Of a DNA stretch of 64,000 nucleotides, positions 48,946 through 59,959 are shown piece after piece; within the stretch, counting starts at the first letter, position 1; the number at the start of each line of letters is the position of its first letter. Position numbers and translations under genes: made by a program. The stretch covers positions 3,224,001 through 3,288,000 of the forward strand of contig NC_079482.1 in the NCBI RefSeq assembly GCF_026230105.1. Direction: 5' to 3'. Source of the stretch: Diorhabda sublineata. Taxonomy: Eukaryota > Arthropoda > Insecta > Coleoptera > Chrysomelidae. The notes below the pieces were generated by a model, which saw only the letters and a program-made list of their open reading frames with translations, did not search any database and had not been told where the DNA came from.

Positions 48946-50626
48946 CTAAGTTAAAATCTTATCCCAGTTGGCAAATTTGGAGATGAACAAAGATGCGTTT
49001 GTGGAAAATTTGTTGTTGAGTATTCCAAACATCGCCCTTCTAAATTTGATATGTAGAGGTGGAAGATAGACATCCGTTAGATATATCAGTGTCTAGGAAA
49101 CGATTTTATACTTAAAAAAGATCAGATTTTTAGCAGGCAACTTTGCTTGGAAGGATTATTTGATTTTAAGAAGAAGTCGCACTTTCACAAGATTTTGCTG
49201 TTTATCTAGCTGATAAAAGCATTAAGAAAATCAATTTGAAGGATTTAAAACATCTATGGAACAAAGTACTAGAACCTTAAAGGTGTGTTCCAGAACAATA
49301 ATACAATTAGATATAATTGTTATTTCAAGTGAACTTCTTTGTAGATTATGGTTGATTTCACCCTAAATAACTCTTGAAATTCCTGAACAAAAACAAAGTT
49401 GAGCCCAAATTTACGCTCATTATTCCAAAATTCCTATAAGATGTTCTTTTCCGGGTTCAAGTTGTTTTCAAAATAGATTTTACTAATGAGAAGCGAAAAT
49501 AAATTTCCATTAAACGATCCTCTGCTACTCGACTTACAATTTATAACAGAGCAACTGAAGTCTTAGTCGGAAAATGAAGCTTAATTGATCTCTAAACTTT
49601 TTGATAAATTTCGTTTCAAAATATTTCGCCGATAAGAAAAAATGTATACGTGGCGGCATCATATTTTTGGAATTCTTCTCGATATATTAATATAATTCTT
49701 CTTCTTCCTAAGAATCACGTTTTTTCCAATAAAATGAACAATTTCAATTGGACAATTAAAAAAAACAACTAACAATAATTATATCAATAACGTAACGGTT
49801 TCCATGTGCTTTCTATCCTTTTATTTAACTAGATCTCGATCGAGATTGGACTGGAATAATTAGTTAACATTGTTCTCTACAACGAAACTGCTAAAGGAAT
49901 ACCACAAGGAGGATAGATACACGCCCAGAAGATAGAGGAATGAAAACAATAACGTATACTAACGATGTCGCTGTATGAATTTCGATTAAAATCCCACCAA
50001 TAGCGATACGAAAAAGGCATTAATATAAAATTGATCTTCACTATTTGAATTAACTTTTTAAAGCAAAAAATTCACAATAATAACTTTTTGATTTTAAAAC
50101 TCGAAAATTGAATATATTTGTTATCATTACTCGCTGGTTTGTAGTTTTTTCTTTCTCTTTTTGCTACACCTCCGTTTCTGTCGTCTGTTTTTCCTCTCCA
50201 TTCTGTTATTTTCATTTCAGTTACCTCTTCTATCTATTTATTTTTCTGTATGCCTCTTCTTCTTCTATTAGTGCTTTCTCCAGCTCTTTCATCTCATCAT
50301 CCATATTCGTCAACAGCACTCCTAGATCTTTTTGAAAATTATATTTCTCGTTTTCTCTTCTGGAAGGTATGGTTTTTCCCAGATTTTTCCATTGCCGTTG
50401 CATTTTCATACACCATCTTGGTAGATGGTTAGATCTTCCTGATTTGGTGGATGAACAAGAGTGGTTTATGGTCTGACCAAAACTTTGTAGGTGGATATAT
50501 GACCTATTGTCGGATACGCCGCAGTAACTATATGTCTTACAAAACAAGACATTGTCAGGATATTCCAAAGAAAAGAATATTAATGCCAAAGAAATAAGCT
50601 GAAACTGATTGGAAGAAGAAATATAT
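48946..50626. other. Intronic sequence, one unrecognised long frame
   Basis: A 149-codon minus-strand frame at 50230-50679 starts inside the first unit of the next array (MKERAVQVLEESIDVSTAY) and ends in an acidic helix-like stretch (DDEMKELEKALIEEEEAYRK). Only its first 24 residues correspond to the array's LINE-like reading; I do not recognise the rest. Nothing else was seen in this interval. Confidence 0.35.
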
Positions 50627-53168
50627 GCGGTTGATACATCAATGCTTTCTTCGAGCACCTGTACTGCTCTCTCTTTCATATTTTGTTCAATTCCTTCCTT
50701 CTAGGTCCTTGAGGGTCTTCCTCGTCTCCTTCTAGTCTGCGGTTGATACATCAATGCCTTTTTCGGGCACATGTTCTACTCTGTCTTTCATATTTTGTTC
50801 AATTCCTTCCTTCTAGGTCCTTGAGGGTCTTCCTCGTCTCCTTCTAGTCTGCGGTTGATACATCAATGCCTTTTTCGGGCACATGTTCTACTCTGTCTTT
50901 CATATTTTGTTCAATTCCTTCCTTCTAGGTCCTTGAAGGTCTTCCTCGTCTCCTTCTAGTCTGCGGTTGATACATCAATGCCTTTTTCGGGCATCTATTC
51001 AGCTCTGTCTTTCATATTTTGTTCAATTCCTTCCTTCTAGGTCCTTGAGGGTCTTCCCCGTCTCCTTCTAGTCTGCGGTTGATACATCAATGCCTTTTTA
51101 GGGCACATGTTCCACTCTGTCTTTCATATTTTGTTCAATTCCTTCCTTCTAGGTCCTTGAGGGTCTTCCTCGTCTCCTTCTAGTCTGCGGTTGATACATC
51201 AATGCCTTTTTCGGGCACATGTTCTACTCTGTCTTTCATATTTTGTTCAATTCCTTCCTTCTAGGTCCTTGAGGGTCTTCCTCGTCTCCTTCTAGTCTGC
51301 GGTTGATACATTAATGCCTTTTTCGGACACATGTTCTGCTCTGTCTTTCATATTTTGTTCAATTCCTTCCTTCTAGGTCCTTGAAGGTCTTCCTCGTTTC
51401 CTTCTAGTCTGCGGTTGATACATCAATGCCTTTTTCGGGCATCTATTCAGCTCTGTCTTTCATATTTTGTTCAATTCCTTCCTTCTAGGTCCTTGAGGGT
51501 CTTCCTCGTCTCCTTCTAGTCTGCGGTTGATACATCAATGCCTTTTTCGGGCACATGTTCTACTCTGTCTTTCATATTTTGTTCAATTCCTTCCTTCTAG
51601 GTCCTTGAAGGTCTTCCTCGTTTCCTTCTAGTCTGCGGTTGATACATCAATGCCTTTTTCGGGCACATGTTCTACTCTGTCTTTCATATTTTGTTCAATT
51701 CCTTCCTTCTAGGTCCTTGAAGGTCTTCCTCGTTTCCTTCTAGTCTGCGGTTGATACATCAATGCCTTTTTCGGGCACATGTTCTACTCTGTCTTTCATA
51801 TTTTGTTCAATTCCTTCCTTCTAGGTCCTTGAGGGTCTTCCTCGTCTCCTTCTAGTCTGCGGTTGATACATCAATGCCTTTTTCGGACACATGTTCTGCT
51901 CTGTCTTTCATATTTTGTTCAATTCCTTCCTTCTAGGTCCTTGAGGGTCTTCCTCGTCTCCTTCTAGTCTGCGGTTGATACATCAATGCCTTTTTCGGGC
52001 ACATGTTCTACTCTGTCTTTCATATTTTGTTCAATTCCTTCCTTCTAGGTCCTTGAAGGTCTTCCTCGTCTCCTTCTAGTCTGCGGTTGATACATCAATG
52101 CCTTTTTCGGGCACATGTTCTACTCTGTCTTTCATATTTTGTTCAATTCCTTCCTTCTAGGTCCTTGAGGGTCTTCCTCGTCTCCTTCTAGTCTGCGGTT
52201 GATACATCAATGCCTTTTTCGGACACATGTTCTGCTCTGTCTTTCATATTTTGTTCAATTCCTTCCTTCTAGGTCCTTGAGGGTCTTCCTCGTCTCCTTC
52301 TAGTCTGCGGTTGATACATCAATGCTTTTTTCGGGCACCTGCTCTACTCTGTCTTTCATATTTTGTTCAATTCCTTCTTTCTAAGTCCTTGAGGGTCTTC
52401 CTCGTCTCCTTCTAGTCTGTGGTTGATACATCAATGCCTTTTTCGGGCACCTGCTCTACTCTGTCTTTCATATTTTGTTCAATTCCTTCTTTCTAAGTCC
52501 TTGAGGGTCTTCCTCGTCTCCTTCTAGTCTGTGGTTGATACATCAATGCCTTTTTCGGGCACCTGTTCTGCTCTGTCTTTCATATTTTGTTCAATTCCTT
52601 CCTTCTAGGTCCTTGAGGGTCTTCCTCGTCTCCTTCTAATCTGCGGTTGATACATCATTGCCTTTTTCGGGCACATGTTCTGCTCTGTCTTTCATATTTT
52701 GTTCAATTCTTTCCTTCTAGGTCCTTGAAGGTCTTCCTCGTTTCCTTCTAGTCTGCGGTTGATACATCAATGCCTTTTTCGGGCATCTATTCAGCTCTGT
52801 CTTTCATATTTTGTTCAATTCCTTCCTTCTAGGTCCTTGAGGGTCTTCCTCGTCTCCTTCTAGTCTGCGGTTGATACATCAATGCCTTTTTCGGACACAT
52901 GTTCTGCTCTGTCTTTCATATTTTGTTCAATTCCTTCCTTCTAGGTCCTTGAGGGTCTTCCTCGTCTCCTTCTAGTCTGCGGTTGATACATCAATGCTTT
53001 TTTCGGGCACCTGCTCTACTCTGTCTTTCATATTTTGTTCAATTCCTTCTTTCTAAGTCCTTGAGGGTCTTCCTCGTCTCCTTCTAGTCTGTGGTTGATA
53101 CATCAATGCCTTTTTCGGGCACCTGTTCTGCTCTGTCTTTCATATTTTGTTCAATTCCTTCCTTCTAG
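50627..53168 (-). repeat. Satellite array H, 112-bp unit, about 23 copies, LINE-derived
   Basis: tctgcggttgatacatcaat recurs at 50736, 50848, 50960 and on, an exact 112-bp step, to about 53168. Read on the minus strand each unit encodes RRRGRPSRT, a TAG, then KEGIEQNMKDR. This fits the 'RRRGRP..TW.EGI...M..R' signature found near the C terminus of many insect LINE proteins, with the Trp codon turned into a stop. A LINE reverse-transcriptase fragment in the same orientation lies about 290 bp to the right. Sub-variants ('gggcatctattcagctctg', 'ggacacatgttctgctctg') recur in blocks, hinting at higher-order structure. The unit boundary is sharp at 53168. Confidence 0.95.
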
Positions 53169-53189
53169 GAATAGCCTGTCCCAGAAATT

Positions 53190-53365
53190 ATTTAGAAGAA
53201 ATACTGTAGATAAACCGTCTGCTACTAAATAAATTATATACAAATGAACATCGAACGAGTTATACCATTTATAAAAAATGTGAAAGATGCCGTTTAAAAA
53301 ACGCCGCGCGAATTCGCCGAATTTTTAAAATTTCGTAGTAAAGCTGAACAGGGCCGGTCTGGGGA
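53190..53365 (-). repeat. Dispersed repeat T, copy 2 (inverted)
   Basis: Reverse complement of the element fragment at 34580-34745; shares cgccgcgcgaattcgcc, aaaaaatgtgaaag and atttagaagaaatac. It lies between array H and the LINE reverse-transcriptase relic, as if inserted there. Confidence 0.75.
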
Positions 53366-53454
53366 ACTATTTTAAGAACAAAACGTTAAAATAGCTTCCA
53401 CTATGACTTCGTATATTGTTATTTTTTGGTTTGGGTTAATGATGAGTTCAGAAT

Positions 53455-53665
53455 TTGTTTCGTTTGTTTTGTTTTCTTATATCTTCTTTGAATTGTCTAC
53501 ATCGTCTAACCCTATTTTCAGTTCGGGGTCTCGTTGTATGCTTCCTACCGGCAGATATTCCGTTTTTGAAATATCGATATCTAAATTCCATTTTGCATAT
53601 TCGTTATCCAACTTTCGCAGCATATAATCTGCATCGTCCTCGTCGCCAACTATAATAACTTAGTC
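53455..53665 (-). pseudogene. LINE reverse transcriptase fragment
   Basis: On the minus strand the product reads VIIVGDEDDADYMLRKLDNE, YAKWNLDIDISKTEYLPVGS and IQRDPELKIGLDDVDNSKK. This is the region just after the catalytic F/YADD box in insect LINE reverse transcriptases ('VIA.DEEDA.YML.KL..EY..WGL.IN..KTEYL'). The FADD box itself, just to the right, has lost its aspartates and a base, and a TAA closes the frame on the left. The satellite array H, whose unit encodes a LINE C-terminal signature, lies downstream in the same orientation. Confidence 0.88.
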
Positions 53666-53689
53666 TTAGCGAAAAGTAGAATTGTTGGA

Positions 53690-53915
53690 AGAACAAATAA
53701 AAGACATAATGGGAATAGAGAGGAATTGAAAAAAGTAGAAAATTTAGAGACCAATGAACCAAGAGGACGGTCAAAAGTAGAATGGTGAGATTAAGTAAGA
53801 GAAGACATTAAATTATTGTATAATCAAAACTTTAAATACAAGAGAATAAACCAGGAAAACAAATTAATCTAAGAAAAAGACTAATTCACCAAAATAAAAG
53901 AATAGCTTAGACTCC
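53690..53915 (+). pseudogene. LINE C-terminal relic, opposite strand
   Basis: + strand reads NEPRGRSKVEW, stop, D, stop, VREDIKLLYNQNFKYKR. This fits the LINE tail 'RPRGRPKKRW.D.V..DLK.LGI.NW...A.DR'. It is a separate fragment from the minus-strand LINE at 53455-53665, and the two face each other. Confidence 0.65.
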
Positions 53916-54785
53916 TGCGAGTCCTTTAGAGATATCTCGTCATTTTCCTTTTGGATACCGATTTTCTTATTGATGTAAAATATTTAATTTTGTCCCCGTC
54001 TTCTTGGTGTTTAATCTTGAGTCTATACGAGTAGGTTTTGTAGAGTTTTTAACGTTTCAACATATAGAGGGTGACAAATTTTACTCAACTTGTTTAGTCC
54101 TTTTCCTTTTTATTTGAACGTTTCGCAAATTGATGATATAAAAAAATATCTGGAGAGAATGAAAGTTAAAAATTGAAAAAAGTTGAATTGAATCTGTTTG
54201 AGGAATTTTTTAAAATGTTTTGGTTTTTGACTATTCATTCTATCTTCTAATTACTAAGATGTTTGTCCTATATAAACAGCATCATAATTATTAAAAGAAA
54301 CTTCATTAATAATTATAATTCGACAAGCTGAATAATTGATAAATAAATGAATAGGAGAAGATAAAGTTATCTTAGTGGAATTTAACAACGTAATGGTGAT
54401 TGAGTTTTACGTACTCTCGGTTGAATGCGGCTTCGTGCAGTGTGGCCGGTGTATTGAAGCGGAAAGAAACCGCTGATTTTTCATCTATTTTCCCGATTTT
54501 ACAATTCCGATACCCATTTATTCAATAGGTAAATAACCAACACTGATTCGATAACTTTTTTCGACACATAGATTTTTATATTATATTGCTTTTTATGGTC
54601 GGCCGATTCCTTTCATTATAAAATGTAGTAGAAAAGCAATTCGGGTCTTGATTTATTACGAAACGATATTTGAAATTTTCTAACGGTTACGAAGAACAAA
54701 AAAAAAACGTTATTAGTTTTTGTCCGGACTTGAGAAACAGATTCTATTGAATTTTATTGGAAACTTAATTTGACTATTGTATTAA
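53916..54785. other. Intronic sequence, nothing recognised
   Basis: No repeat or coding similarity was seen. Confidence 0.45.
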
Positions 54786-54787
54786 TA

Positions 54788-55338
54788 CGAGGGCTGCTAC
54801 TCAAGTTTTAAGATAAACAAATAAGTACAAATATTTTTAAATGGATATTCCGATGGAGGTACTTCGAAAACATGTGATTTTAAGGCATCAACCGTTTCTT
54901 CGGGTCTAGAAAAACTTTGACCTCGCAATTTATTTTTGGTCTGCAGAAATAAGAAGAAATCATCGGGGTCCAAACAAGAAGTGTACGGCGAATGACCTTT
55001 CAATTCGATGTTTTGACTGTTTAAAAACGTTTTTGTTTGAACTGATGTGTGACATCTCGCATTGTCGTGGTGGAGAATGATTAGACTTCTGCGATTGGTT
55101 CTCCTGATATTTTCTAAACTTCTGGTAAAAAAATGTTGATGTTCTATTCATAATTGACCGTTCTACCTTGCTCTAATGGAACCGTGGATATATGCCAAAA
55201 AACAAGCGACCAATTCGAAACTTTTGTTGGATTTGCCTCGTCTTGAAAGACTCATACAGTCGGATTGTTGTTTAGTTTCGAATTCATACGCATAGATACA
55301 TGATTCGTTGCCTGTCACGACCTTATAGACGTTGACAA
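54788..55338 (-). pseudogene. Mariner transposase relic, 3' two thirds
   Basis: The end sequence cgagggctgctactcaagtt follows TA at 54786-54787. Read on the minus strand from 55338: TGNESCIYAYEFETKQQS (first catalytic Asp block, TGDESWIYAYEPETKQQS, with D to N), SNKSFELVACFLA, then after a frame change IILHHDNA-like remains, and finally GHSPYTSCLDPDDFFLFLQT, KNKLRGQSFSRPEETVDALK. The last matches 'GHPPYSPDLAP.DFFLFP..KNKLRGQRF.SPEEAVDA.K'. Frameshifts and changed catalytic residues show it is dead. The N-terminal third is cut off at the Helitron boundary. Confidence 0.92.
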
Positions 55339-56117
55339 TCTATATATTATATGAAAGAATTAATGTTCGTTGGACTCGAAAACGGTTGGACCGATTTGGC
55401 TAATTTTGGTCTTGAATCATTTGTGGAAGTCCAGAGAGGGTTTGAAAAGTGAATAAATATAAAAATGCTCGGAATTAAATAAAAAATGTTTTTCCTTTAT
55501 GTTTTGTCACAAATTAAATTTGTGAACGCGGCAATAATAGTTGACATTTGACAACCAACTAATCGATACATCCTCTAAGTCAAGATTTATTGTTGATCTT
55601 TTGTGATGGTATTTTTGGAACAAGATAAAACTGCAAATGTGTTCACGAAGCAGTTGTTGGACATTGAATAGTGGACACCTCGACCAGATTCATCACATCA
55701 CCCACAGATTTTCGTCACATAACAGGCTTATTCAGCATGTTTTAACGGAGAGCGCAACAGTTCCATATGTCGAGGATCTCAATGCGACCATTCTTCTGAG
55801 ACAGTTGGTTTGCTTCAAATCACTCTACGCCGTTATAAAAGAGAATGACGTAGTCAACCATCTCAATTTAAATTCCCTGGAATTACCTGGATAATCACCT
55901 CACAATTTTCAGTTAAATGTTGAAAGATTTACCATTCGATTTCGAACGTTCACAATTTTCAGTACGCCTCGCCGTTACAATGACCATAAATAAATCGCAA
56001 GGCCAGTCGTTGGAATCAACTCGGAGTTTCCTTGTTTCTCGCATGGACAATTATATGTTTTTGTTGACAAATACTTCATCAGAAAGCTTCAAATCGAATA
56101 ACGACTGTAATATATAG
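55339..56117 (+). pseudogene. Helitron relic: 5' end plus helicase C-terminal part
   Basis: The left end reads TCTATATATTATATGAAAG from 55339, the TC-TATATAT form of many insect Helitron 5' ends, preceded by A. It is followed by aaaacggttggaccgatttg, also common there. From 55640 the + strand encodes FTKQLLDIE, and at 55800-55890 NDVVNHLNLNSLELPG. A 66-codon frame at 55917-56117 then reads LPFDFERSQFSVRLAVTMTI followed by NKSQGQSL. The last block is the conserved 'RlQFPVR.AFAMTINKSQGQ' motif near the end of Helitron/PIF1 helicases. The Rep domain and most of the helicase are missing. The 3' hairpin and CTRR end were not found. Confidence 0.85.
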
Positions 56118-57857
56118 AATTATGGTACTATAGCTTCACTACCTTGTTTCATATTCTATGCATCAAGCATGAATGAATGAAAAAAGTGATAACGTGAATC
56201 AGAATTGTGTTAATGGAAATCATTTTTCAATATTCATATGTTTCGTACCGAAATTATTAATGAAAATCAGAAATCGAGTCGTAAAAACATCTCTTAAGCG
56301 ACAAACTAAGAATTCGTTTTAAAGAGCTAATACATATTTCCAACTGCCTTCATCATCACGTACACTTATCTTTTCTAACACCACTATACGTTGCTTGTAA
56401 TCGTTGAAATCCAATTATTACCAGCGCTATGTATTGTAAGCTCTTCCCGCTTTATGCATCTTGGCTTTTAGTTCGGCGAACGTAACTTTTTGGAGTTAAT
56501 TGCAGCATACCGCTCTTTTATCAAAGCTGGAAAACTGACAAATATTTCTTTTACATGGCTGTAAATCATTAGCCGACAAATTTTTCCAGAGATTTCGCGA
56601 AAGTTGCCATGCCACACAGTAATTACTGGAAATTGTAAATACAAACAGGATCGGATCCGACAAAAGTGATACAAAATTTACAAATTTATATCAAATTTCC
56701 AAACAAGCTTCACATCATTTTTCTTTGACAACTTCTCAATTCGTTCGATACCACCTCCTTAAGTGACCCAAGAGCTTCTTGTCAACTCTATTTGTATCCT
56801 AGACACATCTGCGTATGAATCGAACTTTCTCGGAATAATTTAGAGGCTCCTTTCTGGTTCCTTATGACAGAGAAGATGATTTACAGCATTAGAGATATAT
56901 ATAACACCCTAAGATTAGAAGATCTTTGAAATATCTGTTCTTATTGTAGCAATACTCCTCTAGTTTCCAGAATCTTTATAAATACAACCTAATCGCAGGT
57001 TTTGTCGATGGATTTTCTGCATACAAATCGGGGGATTCGCGTTGCCAAAAGCGGAAACGTTTCAACTGGAATGATTTTGATTTGTAGTAGTATTAATTCT
57101 CAAAAATTTTTCTAGCACCGCGAAACTCAATTTGAAAAACTCTGTGTAAAGCTTATTGAGACTTGTGACGGACGCGTGCATCAAGATTTTCGTGGACGTT
57201 ATATAAATATACAACTATTGAATGTAAAAATCAACTAAAGAAGCCATGATACTTCGGAAGCTCTTGACTGAATGTAGTTGTGTATAATAAGACAAATAAA
57301 ACTCAGTTTGCAAATCTTGTGCTGTGAACTGTGTGAACTGTGAACTGAATCTCATAAATCTTAGAGGAATTTGGAACTAGTGGCGATAATCCGAGTTTGC
57401 TCTTAATAAAACTCAGTAAATTTCGCCGAAACAACAACGTTTTGTCGAGAAACACTTCGGAAGTAGATAAAATTACATAAAAACTACACAGCCGAGGAAT
57501 AGCTCGCAAATTTAGCCAGAAAATACATTTAAGAACAGCCTTTCAAGGAAAAAAGTATAATTTTATAGGTCGAAATATTTCAAATTTATAAATCAGCCTT
57601 CCTTGAAGTACCCAGACCATAAACGATCCAATTACGTCTTCTACAGTCTTCACGCATATTTGTTAAAATGATCATTCAACGGAGCAAATTTTTTCTTCGA
57701 GAAAATCATTATCTGCATTTATTTTTGGAAATTCGAATACATTCCAGTGAATAATTACATCTTTGGATTGGCCATTTCATGGCTATTGAATAGATTGAAT
57801 TTGACACCGTTAAATACGTTTTTATGAATCGTCCAGAAGAATATACTTCGATAATAA
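56118..57857. other. Intronic sequence, nothing recognised
   Basis: No repeat or coding similarity was seen. The two 'aataaaactcagt' words at about 57296 and 57406 are a short repeat only. Confidence 0.45.
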
Positions 57858-57859
57858 TA

Positions 57860-58445
57860 CGGGGATCGTTACTCAAGTTTTGAGAGACAAATAAAAACAA
57901 ATATTCATAATTGTACATCGCTTTATAGTTTTTCAAAAAATTCTCAACGCAACTTTCACATGTTTTGACTATTTAAAAACGTTTTGGCGAATGATTCGTC
58001 TTCTGCGATTGATTTCCCTGATGATTCCGAGCACTTCTGGCAAACTAATGTCTAATTATTTCGAAAAAACCAGCGACCATTTGCTTCAAAATGCTTTATG
58101 CGCAAATAATTATTGGATTAGTGTCGATCAATGTTTAGTTTTTTCGGCATTTCTTTGCACAAACCGACTCGAGCGATTTTCAAATTAAACACTCCAGCGG
58201 GAGCAAATATTTTTGACAACCAATTGTTTATGCAATAATGAATGTATGTGAGTGGAATCAAAGGTCTAAGTATGATTCAACTCGAGGTATGTCACGTGAC
58301 GATCTTGCTTATAAGTTTACGCACTGCATCGAGGTTTATCGGCACAACAGCCGATTTTGGACGACCTGCACGAAATTCATCCTGTAGCGAAGTACGACTA
58401 CGATTGTATTCGGTAAATAGGCGAAAGACCATGGTTTGAGATGGT
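57860..58445 (-). pseudogene. Mariner transposase relic, near full span with deletions
   Basis: The end sequence cggggatcgttactcaag follows TA at 57858-57859 and matches the terminus of the 54.8-kb copy. Read from 58445 leftward on the minus strand: DEEPSQTMVFRLFTEYNRSR, TSLQDEFRAGRPKSAVVPIN and LDAVRKLI, the mariner DNA-binding region ('EAPS..TVY.W..EF.RGR.SL.DE.R.GRP...V'). Then NNWLSKIFAPAGVFNLKIAR and GLCKEMPKKLN. The first Asp block and most of the catalytic core are deleted or scrambled before the terminus. Same subfamily and orientation as the 54.8-kb relic. Confidence 0.88.
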
Positions 58446-59139
58446 TCTTCATCACAAACAGTCGAAATATATTGAACAACACACTATTATTAGTTTTATG
58501 ATTTAATAGAAATTGATAAAAAAATCTTAGTCCGTCTCTGTATCTAGTTGTTTAGCTGCAATGCCGTTTTCACTTGACATATTCTTTAATGACTTGATGT
58601 AATGAAATTTGTCGTAGTCGAGAAATTTGAAATAACGTTATATAATATATCGGAAAATTTGTTTTAATATCCTGGAAAATATGCCTGATAAATACGAGTA
58701 TAACCGAACGGCTTAGCGATTTTTAGCGATCTTAATTAAGTTCATAACAAGTGAAACTTCAAAAAAAAAAAGATGTAGGTACGTTTAAATAATTAATCCG
58801 AATAAATACCGAGGCCAGAACAACAATTAGATAAATAATCATGATGACGCCTCAAACTTCTATCGATATAATGATTTCCATTAACTTCAACAAATATTTC
58901 ACTTGATTATATAATTTTTTGGTATGTATTTCCAATATTTCGCTCTTTTATGACTTGATTCAAATGTACAGAGGGACTCAAACAACGTTTTTATGTGCTA
59001 ATCAAATTGCAAGTACCACCCTGTACCAAGAAATTGTATTGAAATTACCATCGAATCATTATTTGTGGATCTAGTCGAAGATACTACTGATGAATAGAAA
59101 GATAACATAGACGACTCTCACTAGAATGAAGATCATATT
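58446..59139. other. AT-rich intronic sequence, nothing recognised
   Basis: No repeat or coding similarity was seen. Confidence 0.45.
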
Positions 59140-59780
59140 TTTTATATCTTATAGAAAGTAATTTTTAACGAAACACTTTTTATAATAACAATCGTCAAGC
59201 TTCTAAAAAAAGTCATTAACTGCCGACATTTATAGAAAATCCTCGACCAACGAGGTAATTTTTTGAAATACGGGAATAGAAAAGAACCCGAGTGGTCTAA
59301 ATCCGGCGAATAAGGTAGCATTTCCTCGGTCAAACGTTGCAAAAAGTTCTTCGTTGATGCTTCTTCTTTTTTCAAGACAGTCAATGAAAATTAGACCACG
59401 CGTATCCCAAAGAAAGTCAAGATCATGACCTTGACTGCAGATGGAATGGTTTTTGCCTTCTATAGAGCTGGTTCTGCCTTTTCAGTCCGGAGTTTCGGAT
59501 GTGAAGTGATCGTTTGATCCATGATTATGAAACGGTGCAAAAATTCTGTCAAACACTCGATGGAAACGCAAACGTGGCAACCATCTTGCGCACTACTTTC
59601 TCATGTCCAAATTTTCGATTGATATGCGATGTACAGCTCTTTTTGAAATACCTACTATGTATTTTAGCTCAGCCGACGGTCATCCAGTATCACTTATTGG
59701 ATTGGATTGAGATGCTGGTCTACGCAGGTCGTACGGCCTCGATTAAACTCTGCTATTCAATATTTTACTATTGATAACAA
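59140..59780 (-). pseudogene. Mariner transposase relic, different subfamily
   Basis: On the minus strand, from about 59500 leftward: HIRSETPD-like remains, then GHDLDFLWDTRGLIFIDCLE and KRRSINEELFATF, matching 'VFWDARGIIFIDYLEKGKTIN.EYY'. After a frame change LPYSPDLDHSGSFLFPYFKK corresponds to 'HPPYSPDLAPSDFFLFP.LKK', with the catalytic Asp position replaced. It ends near 59140. The part to the right (59510-59780) is probably the upstream half in broken frames; the + strand 86-codon frame there is a shadow. Confidence 0.85.
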
Positions 59781-59881
59781 AGAAGCAGACTCACCCAGAG
59801 TAGAACCAGTGTTCATATTGGTTGGACTAAGGCCTTCAAACTTGAGACATATGCTGTATATAGATACAGGGGAATTTTTAA

Positions 59882-59934
59882 AGCAACTACCGCCATCTCT
59901 AGTCTTGTTTTATAGCAACTACCGCCATCTCTAG
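59882..59934 (+). repeat. Short tandem duplication, 32-bp step
   Basis: agcaactaccgccatctcta occurs at 59882 and 59914. The duplicated text lies beside the mariner relic and may come from its terminal region. Confidence 0.85.
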
Positions 59935-59959
59935 GTCAAACAAGGTACTTCTGGGACTA

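Noticed and set aside
50230..50679. The 149-codon minus-strand ORF as a host gene
   Set aside because: It starts inside a satellite unit (LINE-like reading) and the rest has no recognisable domain; no splice or promoter signal supports it.
57290..57420. A second LTR end followed by a 'tggcga' primer site near 57.37 kb
   Set aside because: Only six bases match, no LTR boundaries are visible, and no gag or pol follows.
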